A stretch of 64,000 bases of DNA from Choricystis sp. odSpoLacu1 (lineage: Eukaryota > Chlorophyta > Trebouxiophyceae): assembly GCA_958009055.1 (NCBI GenBank), contig OY253650.1, positions 1,240,001 through 1,304,000 of the forward strand, written 5' to 3'. Both the position numbers and the translations under genes were made by a program. Positions 1 through 10,974 of this stretch are shown one piece after another (the first letter of the stretch is position 1; every line of letters begins with the position of its first letter). The notes beneath the pieces are model-generated. The model did not search any database. It was not told where the DNA came from and worked only from the letters and a program-made list of their open reading frames with translations.

Positions 1-1034
1 GCAGGTCTTCATCCGTGCCAAACGCGGTGCGGGCGGCATCCAGGGCGGCCCCCGGGAGGCGCAGCGGGCCGCGCGCGGCAGTGGCCGCGGGGTCACGCAG
101 TGCAAAGGTGTGGGTCACTGGATCGTAGCCGCACAGCACGACGTAGTGGCCCATGTAGCCGGTGGAGGAGGAAGAGTGGGGTGGAGGCGGGTGGTGGGAG
201 GCAGCGGCAGGACAGTCATTTTCATGCTCGTCGTCACTCGCGCTGCCACACCCCCACGCTGCCGACGGCGGCCAAGCCGCCGCCAGGGCGCGCCTGTCCA
301 CCAGGGCCACCACCAGCCACTCGCCACCGAGTAGGCGGGCTCCCAGCTCGCCGGCTGCGACGTGGCGGCGCTGGACGGCGACGCCCGCAGCAGGGGCAGC
401 AGCGAAAAGGGCCGACACACGGGCAGCGTCGTCGGCCAGGGTGGGAGAGTAGAACGCCTCCCTCTCGTACGCGGGGTTGGCGCCCGGCATGGTGGTGGTG
501 AGTGTGACGGGGACGCCGGCCGCGGCCAACAAGTGAGCAACATCGATCGTCCACACGCTGCGCGTGGCCACCGCGCGCCGCAGCGTGGCGAGAGACGTCT
601 CAGGCCCCGCCGCCCGCGCCGCACGCAGCACCATGAGAGCGCAGGCCAACCCGCAGTCCCACGTGAACGCTTGGCGGACGTGGGGCACGGGGATGAGGGT
701 GGGCGCGGCGGCGGGGGCGGACGGAGGCAGCAAGCCTGCCCCCGCCACCAGCGTCTGCCATGGGGCGCCCCCGTCCGCGGACACGGGGCGAAGTTTGCGA
801 GTCGAAGACGATGTCTCGGATGCGCGGGGCGGGGTGGAGGGCGAGGCGACGGTGGGGCTGTGGGGACGGGGAGGGTTGTTTGACGTCAGGCGGTTGGCTG
901 GCATAAAATCGGAGGCGCGGCGCTGCCCATCCTCCCCACCTCCCCCCCACCAACAACCAAACTAACCCTTTGTCGACGTCCATGGCACCCTCGTGTGCGT
1001 GTCGCCGCGGCGACGCGGCGGAGGGAGCGCTCAT
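1..1034 (-). CDS. GUCD1: GUCD1-like protein (C39/papain-like fold), partial
   Basis: Two exons are visible, 967-1034 and 857 down to the left edge, where the C-terminus is cut off. The intron 858-966 has donor GTTAGT and acceptor CCCACAG, and splicing restores one frame. The start at 1034 sits in CCCACCATGAGC. After a low-complexity leader the protein reads VPHVRQAFTWDCGLACALM, then a Ser/His-rich loop, then GHYVVLCGYDP and LRDPA. This is the pattern of the GUCD1 family (guanylyl cyclase domain containing 1), which resembles C39 cysteine peptidases: the Cys of WDCGLAC, the His of GHYVV and the Asp of LRDP would be the triad. No reaction is established for the family. It is divergent from the DUF4211-like gene. 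Family assignment is from motif memory and is fairly secure. Confidence 0.8.
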
Positions 1035-1537
1035 GGTGGGCGCTGTGTTGTGCTGGAAGAAGGGGATGGTGGCGGGGGTGGTTTGTGAGCTGGTGTCGCC
1101 CCGCGCGCACCTTCCTCTGCCCCACACACGTCCCAAGCGGCGTAGTTTGAGGCTGGCCACGAGCGCTGGGGGCGGGACGCGCGAAAGGCGTGGCCAATGC
1201 CGCAGACACAGGGCGCGCCGCGCCGCCAGCGTCTCTCGCCCATGTTGGCGAGCACCGAAAAAAGAGGTCGCGCCCCCTCCCCACGCCCTGCCACGCGCAC
1301 ACGCCCCGCGCGCGCGGCGGCGGTGTCGGTGTGGTGTCCCTCCACGTACCTGAGCAGGCTGAGAGAGAAGGCCGGAGACCCCGTGGTCTCCCCGGCGCCA
1401 GAGAAACGAGGGCCGAACAAAAAACGAGACTGGCCAGGCGCTGGCGAAAAATCTCTCTCCCCATTCCCTTTTTCCTGTGCTCTGGCGCCAGGTTTGCGCC
1501 AGACGCGCGCTCCGCGTGGACTCCCGTCTTGCACGTC
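1035..1537. other. intergenic region between divergent GUCD1 and DUF4211-like genes
   Basis: About 500 bases between two divergent start codons. Open frames run through it on both strands, but their composition (alternating CGCG/CACA tracts, no recognisable motif) does not look coding. It probably holds both promoters and 5' leaders. No TATA box or RNA gene was seen. Confidence 0.4.
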
Positions 1538-2831
1538 ATGCCGCCCAAAAGAACGCGCAAGCGCCCACGCCCCCCCCCCCTCCACCCCCCCCCGCTCCAC
1601 GACCGCCACGCCCGCCGGCACCCCCTCCACCGCGCCGAGGCCCACCGCCCTGGACAGGCTGCGCGCCCATGCAGCGGGGTGGCTGGAAGCTGACGACAGC
1701 GACGGCAGTCATGGCGGCAGTGATGAAGAAGAGGGTGTGTCGGACGTGCCTTCCTCCGAGCAGAGCGACTCCCCCTTCATCGTGAGCGATGGTGATGATG
1801 TGGACGACTCACAACCGTCTGGATCGGCGCTACCATCATCATCCTCGCCACCCGCGCGCGCGTTCTTTGCGGCGGTGGCAGACTCGCAGCCGTCGCCGCG
1901 GGTGGGTCGCGGTGCCACCACCACAATGGATGAGACCGACGCCCACGCCGCCTACGTGGCGGCTGCGATCGCGGCCACTATCGACCCGGGGCACCGGCCC
2001 ACGGGGGCAGCGGGAGTCGCAGTGGATTTGATTGAGCGAGCGCTCGCGCGTGCGCGGGAGCTCGCAGTGGCCAGCCAAGCCTGGAGGAAGGCGGATCCCG
2101 CGCTCTTGCTGGCTTTGGAGTCGTGCCCTCACGCGGTGGCTGCCGCACCGTCCTCCGCCGGGCGCGGTGGCGGCGGGCGGCCGTGTGCTACGTGTGGCCG
2201 CGCGCACGCGGCCGCGCCGCGCTCCTCCCTCACCCTCTCTGGCGGCCCCGCTTCCCCCTTCCACCTGCGGTCCCCACCCCGCCGACTGGCCGACGTGGAT
2301 GCTGGTGTGGCGGCCGCGTTGTCAGGGCGAGAGAGCGAGGGCGGCGCCGCCAGGGGGGGCACGTGGTTGCTGGGCGACACGTGCCTTGCTCGCCTCCTCC
2401 TTTTTCACGCGCTCGTCTGGTACGGCACCCGCGTGGCGGACGCGGCCCGCACCCGCCTGGCGGTCGCTGCACGCACAGCTCCCCCCCCTGGTGCTGCTTT
2501 AGACGCTGCCACCGCGGACGCTGGCCTGGCGGTGGTGCTGTATCGAGACTACGCATCCCTTGCGGCCGCAGCCGACGCTTGCTTGAGACTGCACAGCGAC
2601 GATGGCGACGGCAGAGGGGGCGCCACCGCCCGCGCAGCCGCCTTCCACAGCCGCGTGGCGAGGGCGGTGGCGGCCTTTGATGAGCCGCGGTATGGGGGCC
2701 AGGGGCGGGCTGTCAGTGAGTGGTGGACGCAGAACGGCGTAGCACGCGCGGTGGCGACCGTCGACGCCTCCACCCAGACGGGCGGGGGTGGTGGGCGGGG
2801 GGGGGCGGTGATTGAGACTGATTCAGACTAG
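1538..2831 (+). CDS. nuclear acidic protein with DUF4211-like region
   Basis: The likely start at 1538 (MPPKRTRKRP) gives a basic, nuclear-localisation-like N-terminus. This frame must shift within the C runs at about 1570-1593 to join the long frame that ends with TAG at 2829-2831. A Ser/Asp/Glu-rich acidic stretch follows (about 1690-1820), then a helical region from MDETDAHAAYVAAAIA. A zinc-knuckle-like CATCGRAH (about 2184-2207) is followed by LTLSGGPASPFHL, and then by a folded C-terminal part containing LLLFHALVWYGTRVAD and EWWTQNGVARAV. The Cys-x-x-Cys plus SGxP arrangement with flanking helices resembles the DUF4211 region of fungal and QSER1-like chromatin proteins; this match is tentative. 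The same-strand methyltransferase gene follows 487 bases downstream. Function unknown. Confidence 0.6.
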
Positions 2832-3318
2832 AGAGGGTGTGGCCTGTGCAAAAAACAGGGGCGCAGACGAAACGAGAGGAGAGAGGGAGGGACAAGTCGC
2901 CACAACAACCGAAGAGCAAGCGGGGCCGTGCGAATTTTCGCTCCCCACGCACGCCCTCCCCCTTCCGTCCCTTTTCCCTCCTCCACACCCAATGCGTGCC
3001 ACACGCACACCAGCGTGTGCGCGCCGCGCGGCGGCACCCGCGCTGCCCGCCGCGGGTGCGCGCCGCGGCCGCACCGCCGCACCGCCACAGCGGGTGGCGC
3101 CCGGCCGGAGCGCGGTGCGTTTGCGTTTCGTGCCGCCCAATGGAGTGAGAGACTACCTCAATCTGCATTGCGGGCGGGGCAGGAGTGGCCGCACCGGCGG
3201 CGCGTGTGGCGGAGACAGCGCCCCTCGCCACACACCAGATCGCTCACCCCTCCCCCCCCCCCCACGCAACACACAGCCCCCGCCTCCCACCGCCCTGCCC
3301 GCGGCCCTGACCGCCGCC
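2832..3318. other. intergenic region upstream of the methyltransferase
   Basis: 487 bases between a TAG stop and the CCGCCATGG start of the next gene. The frame entering the methyltransferase exon is open upstream to 2812, but the text (Arg/Pro/Ala repeats, C runs) lacks conserved content. It is read as 3' UTR plus promoter and 5' leader. Nothing else was recognised. Confidence 0.4.
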
Positions 3319-4769
3319 ATGGACGCTGTGCGGTCATGCGTGTCCCCCCTGCTGGCCAGCCCGGCCGGCGCGGCGGCGGTGGTGGGGGCGGTGGTGATCG
3401 CGCTCGCCATCAAAAAAGTGCTCGACACCCCCTCCCGCACGTACGACCCCGCCAACCCCAACGTGGGGTCCGAGTATGATGCGTGGACCAAGTGAGTGTG
3501 GTGTGGGAACGAGGGAGGAGGAGGGAGGAGACAAGGTGGTGGCTTCATTCAACACACGACGCACACCGCACACTCTCACACACACACCTTTTTCTTGTCC
3601 ACCACCAGCGAGGGCATCCTCGAACACTATTGGGGCGAACACATCCACCTGGGCTACTACACGCCCTCCGAACGGGAAGCAGGGTACTTGAAGAAAGACT
3701 TCAAAAAAGCAAAGATCGATTTTGTTGATGCCATGCTGTCCTTCGCCGCGCCCTCCCGCCCCCCCCGCCGCATCCTGGACGTGGGGTGCGGCATCGGGGG
3801 CACCTCCCGCCTGCTGGCCGCCAAATTTCCGGAGGCGTCGGTGCAGGGCATCACGCTCTCCTCGGCGCAGGTCATGCGCGCGACCCAGCTGGCCGCCGCG
3901 CAGGGCCTCGAAAACGTCGCCTTCCGCGTCATGGACGCGCTGAACATTGAGTACGAGGAGGGCACGTTCGACCTGGTGTGGGTGAGTTGTGGGCACGGGG
4001 GGGGGGGGGGCAGGGTATTGGGAGGGAGGAGGCAGGGGAGAAGTGCGAGGCAGAGTGAGTGGCAGAGGTGGCGTTTGCCCCCACCCCCCAACACCCCCCG
4101 CCCCACCCCTTCCCCCCCCCCCCTTTCCCACCCCTCCCCACCCTCCAGGCCTGCGAATCAGGTGAGCACATGCCCGACAAACAGCGCTACGTGGAGCAGA
4201 TGACGCGCGCCCTGGCCCCTGGGGGGACACTGGTCCTCGCGACGTGGTGCCAGCGGGAGGCCGGCGTGAACGGCGCCCCCCCCCTCGACGCCAGCGAAGC
4301 CGCCCGCCTGCAGTTTCTGTATGATGAGTGGGCGCACCCCTACTTTGTGAGCGTGGAGGAGTATGGGCGGATGATGCAGGTGAGAAAGGAGGAGAGGGGA
4401 GGGTTGGTGTGGGGACGAGAGAGCGCGCACACAAAACACACACACACACACACACACACACCTCCTCCTCTCCTTCAGTCCACCGGCGCCTACTCCGCCA
4501 TCGACCTGGCCGACTGGACCGCCCCCACCCTGCCCACGTGGCGCCACTCCAACTGGGTGGGGGTGTTTGATCCGTGGCCCGTGATTGTCGCTGGCCCTCG
4601 CGTCTGGTACAAAGTGGTCCGCGAGATCGTCACCCTGGAACGCATGCACCGCGCATTTGCGTGTGGGCTGATGGTGTACGGCATGGCGAGGGGTGTCAAG
4701 GCGGGTGGAGGGGGGGTGAGGGAGAGGGTGGGGGCGGGCGCCGTGCCGGCTGCGGCGGTGGTGCAGTGA
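3319..4769 (+). CDS. tocopherol (gamma-TMT-type) SAM methyltransferase
   Basis: Four exons: 3319-3491, 3609-3981, 4149-4379 and 4479-4769 (1068 nt, 355 aa). All introns are GT-AG and splicing keeps frame. The start has an excellent context (GCCGCCATGG). Residues about 12-31 are a hydrophobic anchor or signal-like segment. Then come EYDAWTN, EGILEHYWGEHIHLGYYT, the SAM-binding motif I ILDVGCGIGGTSRLLA, LVWACESGEHMPDK, and a C-terminal region ending near LERMHRAFACGLMVYGM. These are hallmarks of the gamma-tocopherol methyltransferase group, which methylates the chromanol ring in plastids of photosynthetic organisms. Whether this enzyme prefers gamma-tocopherol or an earlier quinol intermediate cannot be told. 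Intron 3 holds a long CA repeat, and a 25-base G tract begins one base after the stop. The hydrophobic N-terminus would suit plastid import through an ER-type signal or a membrane-bound enzyme. Confidence 0.88.
4428..4462. repeat. CA dinucleotide microsatellite in methyltransferase intron 3
   Basis: A run of CA units interrupted once by AAA, inside the 99-bp intron 4380-4478 just before its pyrimidine-rich acceptor. Similar CA tracts occur at 5619-5646 and 18480-18499, in front of other starts. Confidence 0.85.
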
Positions 4770-4794
4770 GGGGGGGGGGGGGGGGGGGGGGGGG
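4770..4794. repeat. 25-base poly-G tract
   Basis: An uninterrupted run of about 25 G bases immediately downstream of the methyltransferase stop codon. It would lie in the 3' UTR and could form a G-quadruplex in RNA. The exact length is unreliable for any sequencing method. Confidence 0.8.
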
Positions 4795-5697
4795 TGCGCA
4801 CTTTTTTTTGTGTCCACTGTTGTTTCTTGATTGCAAAACTGAGAAAGCCTGCCGCCACACCATGTGGTTGGCAACCACGTCGCGGGAGAGGGTGTGCGGT
4901 GTGCTGTGAAAGGTGGGGCAGGCCGACAGCGAGCGCCAACGGAACGAAGCCCGACCGGCTCACTCCTTTTCTTCCGCGGCGGAGGGACGCCCTCCTTGCC
5001 CGTTTTCCCTCGAGGTGAGACACCGGCGCCACGCCCCTACTTGACCAGAGCTCATGCGTGTGCGGCAGGACGGGCGCCCGCTGGCGGGGGGGGGGGGGGG
5101 AAGAGAGGCGCGCACACCCACCCGCTGGCAGAGCCGCATGCCCCAGCCGTCCTGCCCCCCCCCCACGCGCCCCCTCCCGCGTCCTCCGAGACGGCGCACG
5201 CCCCGTTGACGTCTGCCTGACCACGCTCCACCCGCCCTGGGGCGTGCCGAGGTGGTGGTGGCGGGCCCCGGTGTCGAAACCGTCTGCGCCAGGCCGCAGC
5301 CCCCGCGCCTCGGCCGGCCACAGCGGTGTTTTGCAGCAGTGGGGGCGTGGCCTGTGTGTCGCTCCTCCTCCCGCCCGCCCGAGGCGGGTCACGGTGGCCA
5401 GCCCTGCAATGTGGGCGGCGCGACGGAGGGGGCGCCGGGATGGGGCCCGGCGGGCAAAGGGGGAGGCGTTGGGAGAGAGAGCGAAGAGCCAGCAAGAGGG
5501 GCGTCCCCCCCCACTCACGCCCCCACGCTCACTCGACCTTCTTCTCTCACCCGCACACAGGCCCCGCCCCGCTATGGCGCGCACCACCTGAGCCAGTCGC
5601 GCTCTAAAAAACCCTAAGACACACACACACACACACACACACACACCGTCCGTCTGTCTGCTCTGTGTGTTTTTTCCTGCGTTTTTCCGACAACACA
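4795..5697. other. gene-poor stretch before the ubiquitin hydrolase
   Basis: About 900 bases without a recognisable gene. It may contain a 5' UTR intron of the downstream gene: a donor-like GAGGTGAGA at 5015 and an acceptor-like CCGCACACAG ending at 5560. After this acceptor lies a 5-codon upstream reading frame (MARTT, from about 5575) and an (AC)14 repeat at 5619-5646, just before the start at 5698. Both the intron and the upstream frame are inferences. Confidence 0.35.
5619..5646. repeat. (AC)14 microsatellite in 5' leader region
   Basis: Perfect alternating AC repeat about 50 bases upstream of the ubiquitin hydrolase start codon at 5698. Confidence 0.85.
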
Positions 5698-8600
5698 ATG
5701 GCCGGCCCACCCAAAAAATCCAAGTCCAAAAAGGACAAGGCCAAGTCCGCCCCCTCCCCCTCCAACGGTGGCGGCCCTGCTGCTGGTGGTGGCGGGGGTG
5801 GGGATCGCGCCCCGCCGCCGGTCGTGGCCGCCGACCCAGTCGACCGCGCGGCTGCGGCGCGTGAACTCTGGGAGTCGCTCCCCCCCCCCGACCGCGTCGC
5901 CGCCCTGACGGTGGCGGTGGACGACCTGGCGGAGCGGGCGGCGGCTGCTGCCGCCGCCGCGGAGCCACCCCCCCCGCGCGGCGACGGGAGCGGCGGGTCG
6001 CCCGCGCGCGCGCGCGCGTGCCGCCGCTGCCGCCCGCGGCCGCCTCGGTCGTTGAAGTGGATGGCGACCCCGCCACCCTGCCCGCCGCGCTGGCGTCCAC
6101 GCTGGCGAGGCTGCGGGCGGGGGCGGACACGTGGAAGCTGTGGACGTGGCCGGACGGCGGCGACGGTGAAGGTGACGTGGAGAGCGCGACTCCGGCCGCC
6201 GACGCCGCCGAGCCCGACGCGGCCGCCTCCGCCCCACCGACCACCACCGCGCGCCACACTTTTGAGGATGGCACCGCCTTCCGCGAGTGGGCGCGTGCCC
6301 ACGTGCTGCCCGCCGACCTGGCGGCCACGTACCTTCCGCCTGTGGAAGCACCCGGCGCGCCACGCGCGCCGGAAACGCCCGGTGAAGCCGCTCTCCGCGA
6401 ACGCATGGCCCGCCTGCTGGCACGCGTGCAAAAGGTGCAATCCGCGCCCGCGGGGTGCGTGGGCGACGACAGCGATGATGAGGCGGCAGGCGACGAGGCG
6501 GCGCCCGCGCCGCCCGCGCGCGGCGGCAAAAAGAAAAAGACGGCCGCGGGCGACGCGGCCAAAGACGGCGCCCCGACCGACGGCAAGCCGCCCCCCGCCC
6601 ACGCCCCGCCTCAGCCCCCACCCGACCCCTCCCAAAACATGGCTGCCGCCATGGAGGCGGTGCGCGGCCTCGAAGCGGAGCACGAGTTTCTGTACGCCGC
6701 GATTGCGGCCCCTGTGGCCGCATTCGTCTGCGCGTGCCTCCCCCCCAACCGCCGCCTGTCCACCCCCACCGAACTGGTTGCCGACGACTTTGCGTCCCTG
6801 GCCCCCGACGACGTCGCCAAGCTGGCCGACTGGTTGATTGAGAAGGTGGACGCGTTGGGAGCGAAGACGCGGCTGGACGACGACGATGACGCGGCCGCGC
6901 CCGCCACCACCGGCGACGACGACGACGGCGACGACGAGTCCATCGGTGACGTCGACCTGTTCACGCTGGTGGAGGCTGCCGACGCGATCGGCGGCCGCCC
7001 CGCGCTCACAGTCAACCCGAGGTGGCTCGCCCACCTCTCGCGCCGCGTCCTCGGCGACGACGGCGCGCCGCGCCCCGCCCGCCCGGGCGAGGACCCGCAC
7101 ACGTGCGGCCTGGTGCTGGAGTGGGTGTATGGCACCATTGTGTCGACCGCCGAGAAGGCGAGGGACTGCGCGCGCAAGCGGTTGGGGCCGCACATGCCGA
7201 CGCGCGTTGCCGCCGGCGACGCGTTGGCGGCCGCCCTGCGTGCTCAAGCCGACCGCGACGCCCGCGTCACCGACTCGACGCAACTGTTGCGCGACGTACT
7301 GACGTGCCGGCGCCGCGTGTGGGAGGACCGGGAGGCGGGGCACGACGTGTCCCCCGTGGCGGCGGGTGTGCCTGCGGCCGCCGGCGGGGCGCCCGCCGCG
7401 GCTGCCGCGGCCGCTGCTGCCGCGGCCGCCGCGTCGCGCGCGCCCGTGCCCGGCGCTCCCGCCTCCAACCCGCTGCCCCCGGGCGCCCCCCCCCCCTCCC
7501 GACGCCGTGCTGGCCCGCGCTGCCCGCCGCGAAGTCCTGCTGACACGGGCCAAGCTGGCTGTGCTCGCCGCGAGACGCGCCGACGCCGACGTGCGCCTGC
7601 GCCGCGCGCGCGCCGCGCTGCGTGCCGCAGAGCCCGAAGTTGAACGCGCCCGCCGCGAGCTGGAGGCGTTGAAACAGACCAAGCCCGTGCCTCCGCCGGG
7701 TGCCCCGGGCGGTGGTGGCGGCGACCGCCGCGGCGGCGCGGGGGACGCGGTGTCGAGCCACGTCGACGCGCAGGCCGCCCTCCAGCGCGCCTCCGCCCGC
7801 CGCAACAAGGAGCACGCCGCCCTCGTCCGCGCCCAGCAGGACGCCATCCGGGCAGACAGAGAGCACGCCGCCCTGGTGCCGTGGCTGGGCAATGCGGCCG
7901 ACCTGGCGGCCGCGCTGGAGGCGCTGGCGGAAGGTGGGGATGTGCCGCGCCCGACCGCACCCGGCGCGCCCACCGCGGGCGCAGCTTCATCATCTCCCGC
8001 GCCCGCCAAAACGCCCACCGAGCTGCGCGACGCGTTCATGGGCCCCACCCGCGCCCAGCTGTACACGGATGCAGACGACGTGGCCATCGTCAAAGAGCTC
8101 TCCGCCGTCCTCAAAGCCGAGCGCGCCGCCCTCGCCGCGGGGCGCGCCGCTCTGGCCGCCCTGGAGAACGCGCTGGCCGCCCTCGCGTGCGATGACCCGG
8201 GCGCCCGCGTGGGGTCGGTCGTGGCGTTGCCGTTGATCGCAGAGCGACTCGACGCGGCCGCCGCCGCGCGCGCCGACGCGCGCGCGCACTCGGCCGCCGC
8301 CGACCTTCTGGCCGACGTCCAGGCCGAGGAGGAGCGTGCGGCAGCTGACAAAGAACGGCGCCGCGCCTCCCGCGCGCGGGAGGCGGAGAAAAAGCGGGAG
8401 GAGCGGGAGAAGGCGGAGCGCGAGAAGGCGGCGCGCAACGCCGACGCAGCGGCCGCGCGCGCAGCGGCCGATGCGGCGGCCGCGGAAGCCGCCGCCGCCG
8501 CCGCCGCCGCCCGCGACGCGGCGCGCGCAGAGGCACTGGCCGCGGACGATGCGGCGCGAGAGGCACGGCGGCTGGAGCTGCTGCATGATCCCGCGTTCCA

Positions 8601-10482
8601 GGCGGAAGCCGCCGCGCGCGCGGCGGCAGACGCGCGCGCGCGCGCGAGCTGTTGACGGGGGGTGGCGGCGCTCGCCGCGCCAGCGGCAAGGGCGCGCGCA
8701 CCCCGTCCGCCGACACGACGCCCGCCAAGCCGGGCGCGCCGGCCGACGCACCGGCCCCGGGGACGCCGCAGCCCGCGCTCGTGCCGCCGCCCGGGGCGCC
8801 CGCCGCCCCGCCGCGCGGGAGTGGGGAGAGGGGCACGCCGTCCCCGCCGACCGCGTCCCCGCCGCACAGTGGGCAGCAGGCGGCGGCGGCGGCGGTGCAG
8901 GCGGTGCAGCAGGCTGTGTCGTTTGGGGCGGGCGCTGCGCAGGGCCAACAACTGTACGCGGTCCCTCTCTACGGCGCCCCGCCGCCCCCCCCCCCCCGGC
9001 TACTTCCCGGCTACGGGGCCGCCCCCGCCGTACGCGGGTCCCCGCCCCGGGAGGCCGGGGCGGGGCGCGTTCCCGCCGGCGGCGGCGCCGCCGGCCGCGC
9101 CGCTGTCGCCGGGCGGCAGTGGTGCATCCACCGCGCTGAGAGCGTCGGCCGCCCCCTTTGTTCCCTCCACCTCCTCCCCGCCGCCCGCCGCACCGCCCCC
9201 CTCCCCCGCCAGACTGGCGCGCGGCCTGGCCAACGAGGCGGGCGACAACTCGTGCTTCCTCAACGCGGCTGTTCAAGCGTTGTGGCACCTGCCGCGCGCT
9301 CGCGCCGCACTGCTCGCGCTCGACCCCTCCTGCCTCGCCGCCGCGGGCGCCCCCCCCGCCGAGCTGGCCGTCCTGGCCGAGCTGCGCGCCCTGCTGGCCG
9401 CCCTGGCGGCCCGGGCGGCGCCCACGGCGCCGACGCCCGCGCCGCCGGCGAGCGCCGCGCGCTTGCGCGCCGCAGTTGCCGCCCTTGGCGGCGCGGCCGC
9501 CGCCTTTGGCTCCACCGACATGCAGGACGCGGCCGAAGTGTTGGGCGAAATTCTGGCCGCCCTGCACCGCGCGGAGGCGGTGGGCGGGGGGCTGGACCCC
9601 CTGCTCCCGACGCGCGCGCCGCTGCCGCCGGTCGGCGCGGCGTTGCCGCCGCCGCGCGCGGCTGCCTCCACCGTCGTCCGCCTCTTTGGCCAGGATGTGC
9701 TGGCCCCCGTGGGCGGTGGCAAGCAGGTGGGCGATGAGAGCAGCGCCGCCGCCAGTGGCGGCGGCGGCCGGGGCCGCAGGACGCGCGACGCCAACGGGTG
9801 GTCATCGGCCGTGACGCCGTCGCCGTCGCCGCGCGACCGGGGGGCGGCCGAGGCCGAAGCGGACGCGGCGTCCGCGTCCTCGTCCCCTCCACCCGCCCCG
9901 CGCGACGGCCTGCAGTATGTGCAGTACTTCAAGCTGGTGCCCGCCGCCGGGCTGCGGTCGGCGGCGGAGGCGGCGCCCCCCGGGACGCCGTTTGAAAGCG
10001 TGTTGAGAAGCGCGACGCGCGGCGGCGGCAGCCGCGGCGTGCGCGCGCCGGCGTCCAACGGCGCCTCCGCCCCACCCCAGGTGGCCGCGACCGCGCCCAC
10101 CGCCGTCTCGGGCCCCACCCTGCTGCGCCGCCCTGCTGTCCTCGCTCTGGCGCTCGTGTGGGACTCTGCTCGTGCAGCCCCCGCGGCCGTCGCGGCCGTC
10201 GCACGCGCGCTCTCCCCCACCCTCGACGCCTCCTCCCTCTTCGACGGCGCGCCCGCCGGCCCCCCCCACACCCTGCGCTCTGTGGTGTGCTACTCGGGCC
10301 ACCACTACCGCGCGTACGCACAGGAGGAGTGCGGCGGCGGCGGCGGCGGCGCGTGCTGGACGCGCCTCGACGACGCGTCGGTCACCCATGTGGGTGGCTG
10401 GCCCGACGTGGCCGCCGCCATCGCGGCGACCGGGGAACAACCCGCCCTGCTGTTTTACGAGGACGCGGACGCGGCGGCGTGA
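5698..10482 (+). CDS. large ubiquitin C-terminal hydrolase (USP/UCH, plant DUF627/DUF629 type), frame-broken
   Basis: Starts MAGPPKKSKSKKDKAK (Lys-rich) and ends TGA at 10480-10482. One protein of roughly 1,590 residues is read through five segments in shifting frames. Breaks lie near 6002-6017 (CG repeat), 7487-7500 (C run), 8635-8650 (CG repeat) and 8987-8999 (C run). The order is: disordered Pro/Ala leader; a helical middle; a long Glu/Arg/Ala coiled coil at about 8300-8600; a Pro-rich linker; then a C19 peptidase domain. The Cys box is GLANEAGDNSCFLNAAVQAL, with Cys codon 9253-9255. DMQDAAEVLGEILAALHR follows. The His box is VVCYSGHHYRAYAQEE, with the catalytic His codon probably 10303-10305, then LDDASVTHVGGW. 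The Cys box followed by the DxxEVL motif matches the land-plant UCH-related proteins. It should remove ubiquitin from proteins; the active site is intact. The breaks look like indels in the sequence, not decay. Confidence 0.82.
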
Positions 10483-10974
10483 AGCTGTGGATTTCGGTGT
10501 GTGTTTTGGTTTCGGTGTTTTTATTTCCTTTTCTTGGGCCTCACTCAAGAGAGCACTCCCCCCCTTCCCCCTTCATTGCCCATTCCTCTGATTTCATCGT
10601 CCCGAGTGTGTGTGGGCGGGTGTGTGCAGATGTGTGCTGTGGTGTGGGGCGAGAGAGAGAGAGAGAGAGGCATCAGCAAAAAAAAATCTTTGGGTCGATG
10701 TGCGCACGTGTGATTTCATTTGTTTTCTTTTGTCGTTCTCCACGGCGTGTGTGTGCAAACCCAAAACCCCAAAACCCCAAAACAAGCCAGCTGCTGAGAG
10801 ACACACAACGAGGATTTAGGTGAGTGTGAGGAAAAAGAAGAAGGTTTGAATACAAGAAGAAAAATCAAGTTTCTTCCGTTGTGTGTTTTTCTCCCCCCGC
10901 TGCAGCGTGTGAACTACCCTCCCAGAAAAAAGAAAAAACAACAAACAAAAAAAGAAAGGAAAGAAAAACCAGTG
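10483..10974. other. convergent 3' UTR region with AC4 repeats
   Basis: 492 bases between the stop of the ubiquitin hydrolase and the stop of the CDKL kinase, so both 3' ends lie here. It is far more AT-rich than the genes and holds a GA repeat (about 10650-10668), A-rich runs and three to four CCCAAAA/CCCCAAAA units at 10757-10783. No coding region was seen. Confidence 0.5.
10757..10783. repeat. short CCCCAAAA tandem repeat
   Basis: Three to four tandem C3-4A4 units in the 3' UTR region of the ubiquitin hydrolase. They resemble an interstitial telomere-like motif but are too few to be more than a microsatellite. Confidence 0.6.

Noticed and set aside
5604..8951. Long minus-strand open frame of more than 1,100 codons opposite the ubiquitin hydrolase
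   Set aside because: High G+C keeps antisense frames open; the text is Arg/Ala/Gly/Pro without conserved motifs, while the plus strand carries a clear peptidase.
10757..10783. CCCCAAAA repeats as a telomere or chromosome end
   Set aside because: Only three to four units, internal to a gene-dense region and in a 3' UTR.
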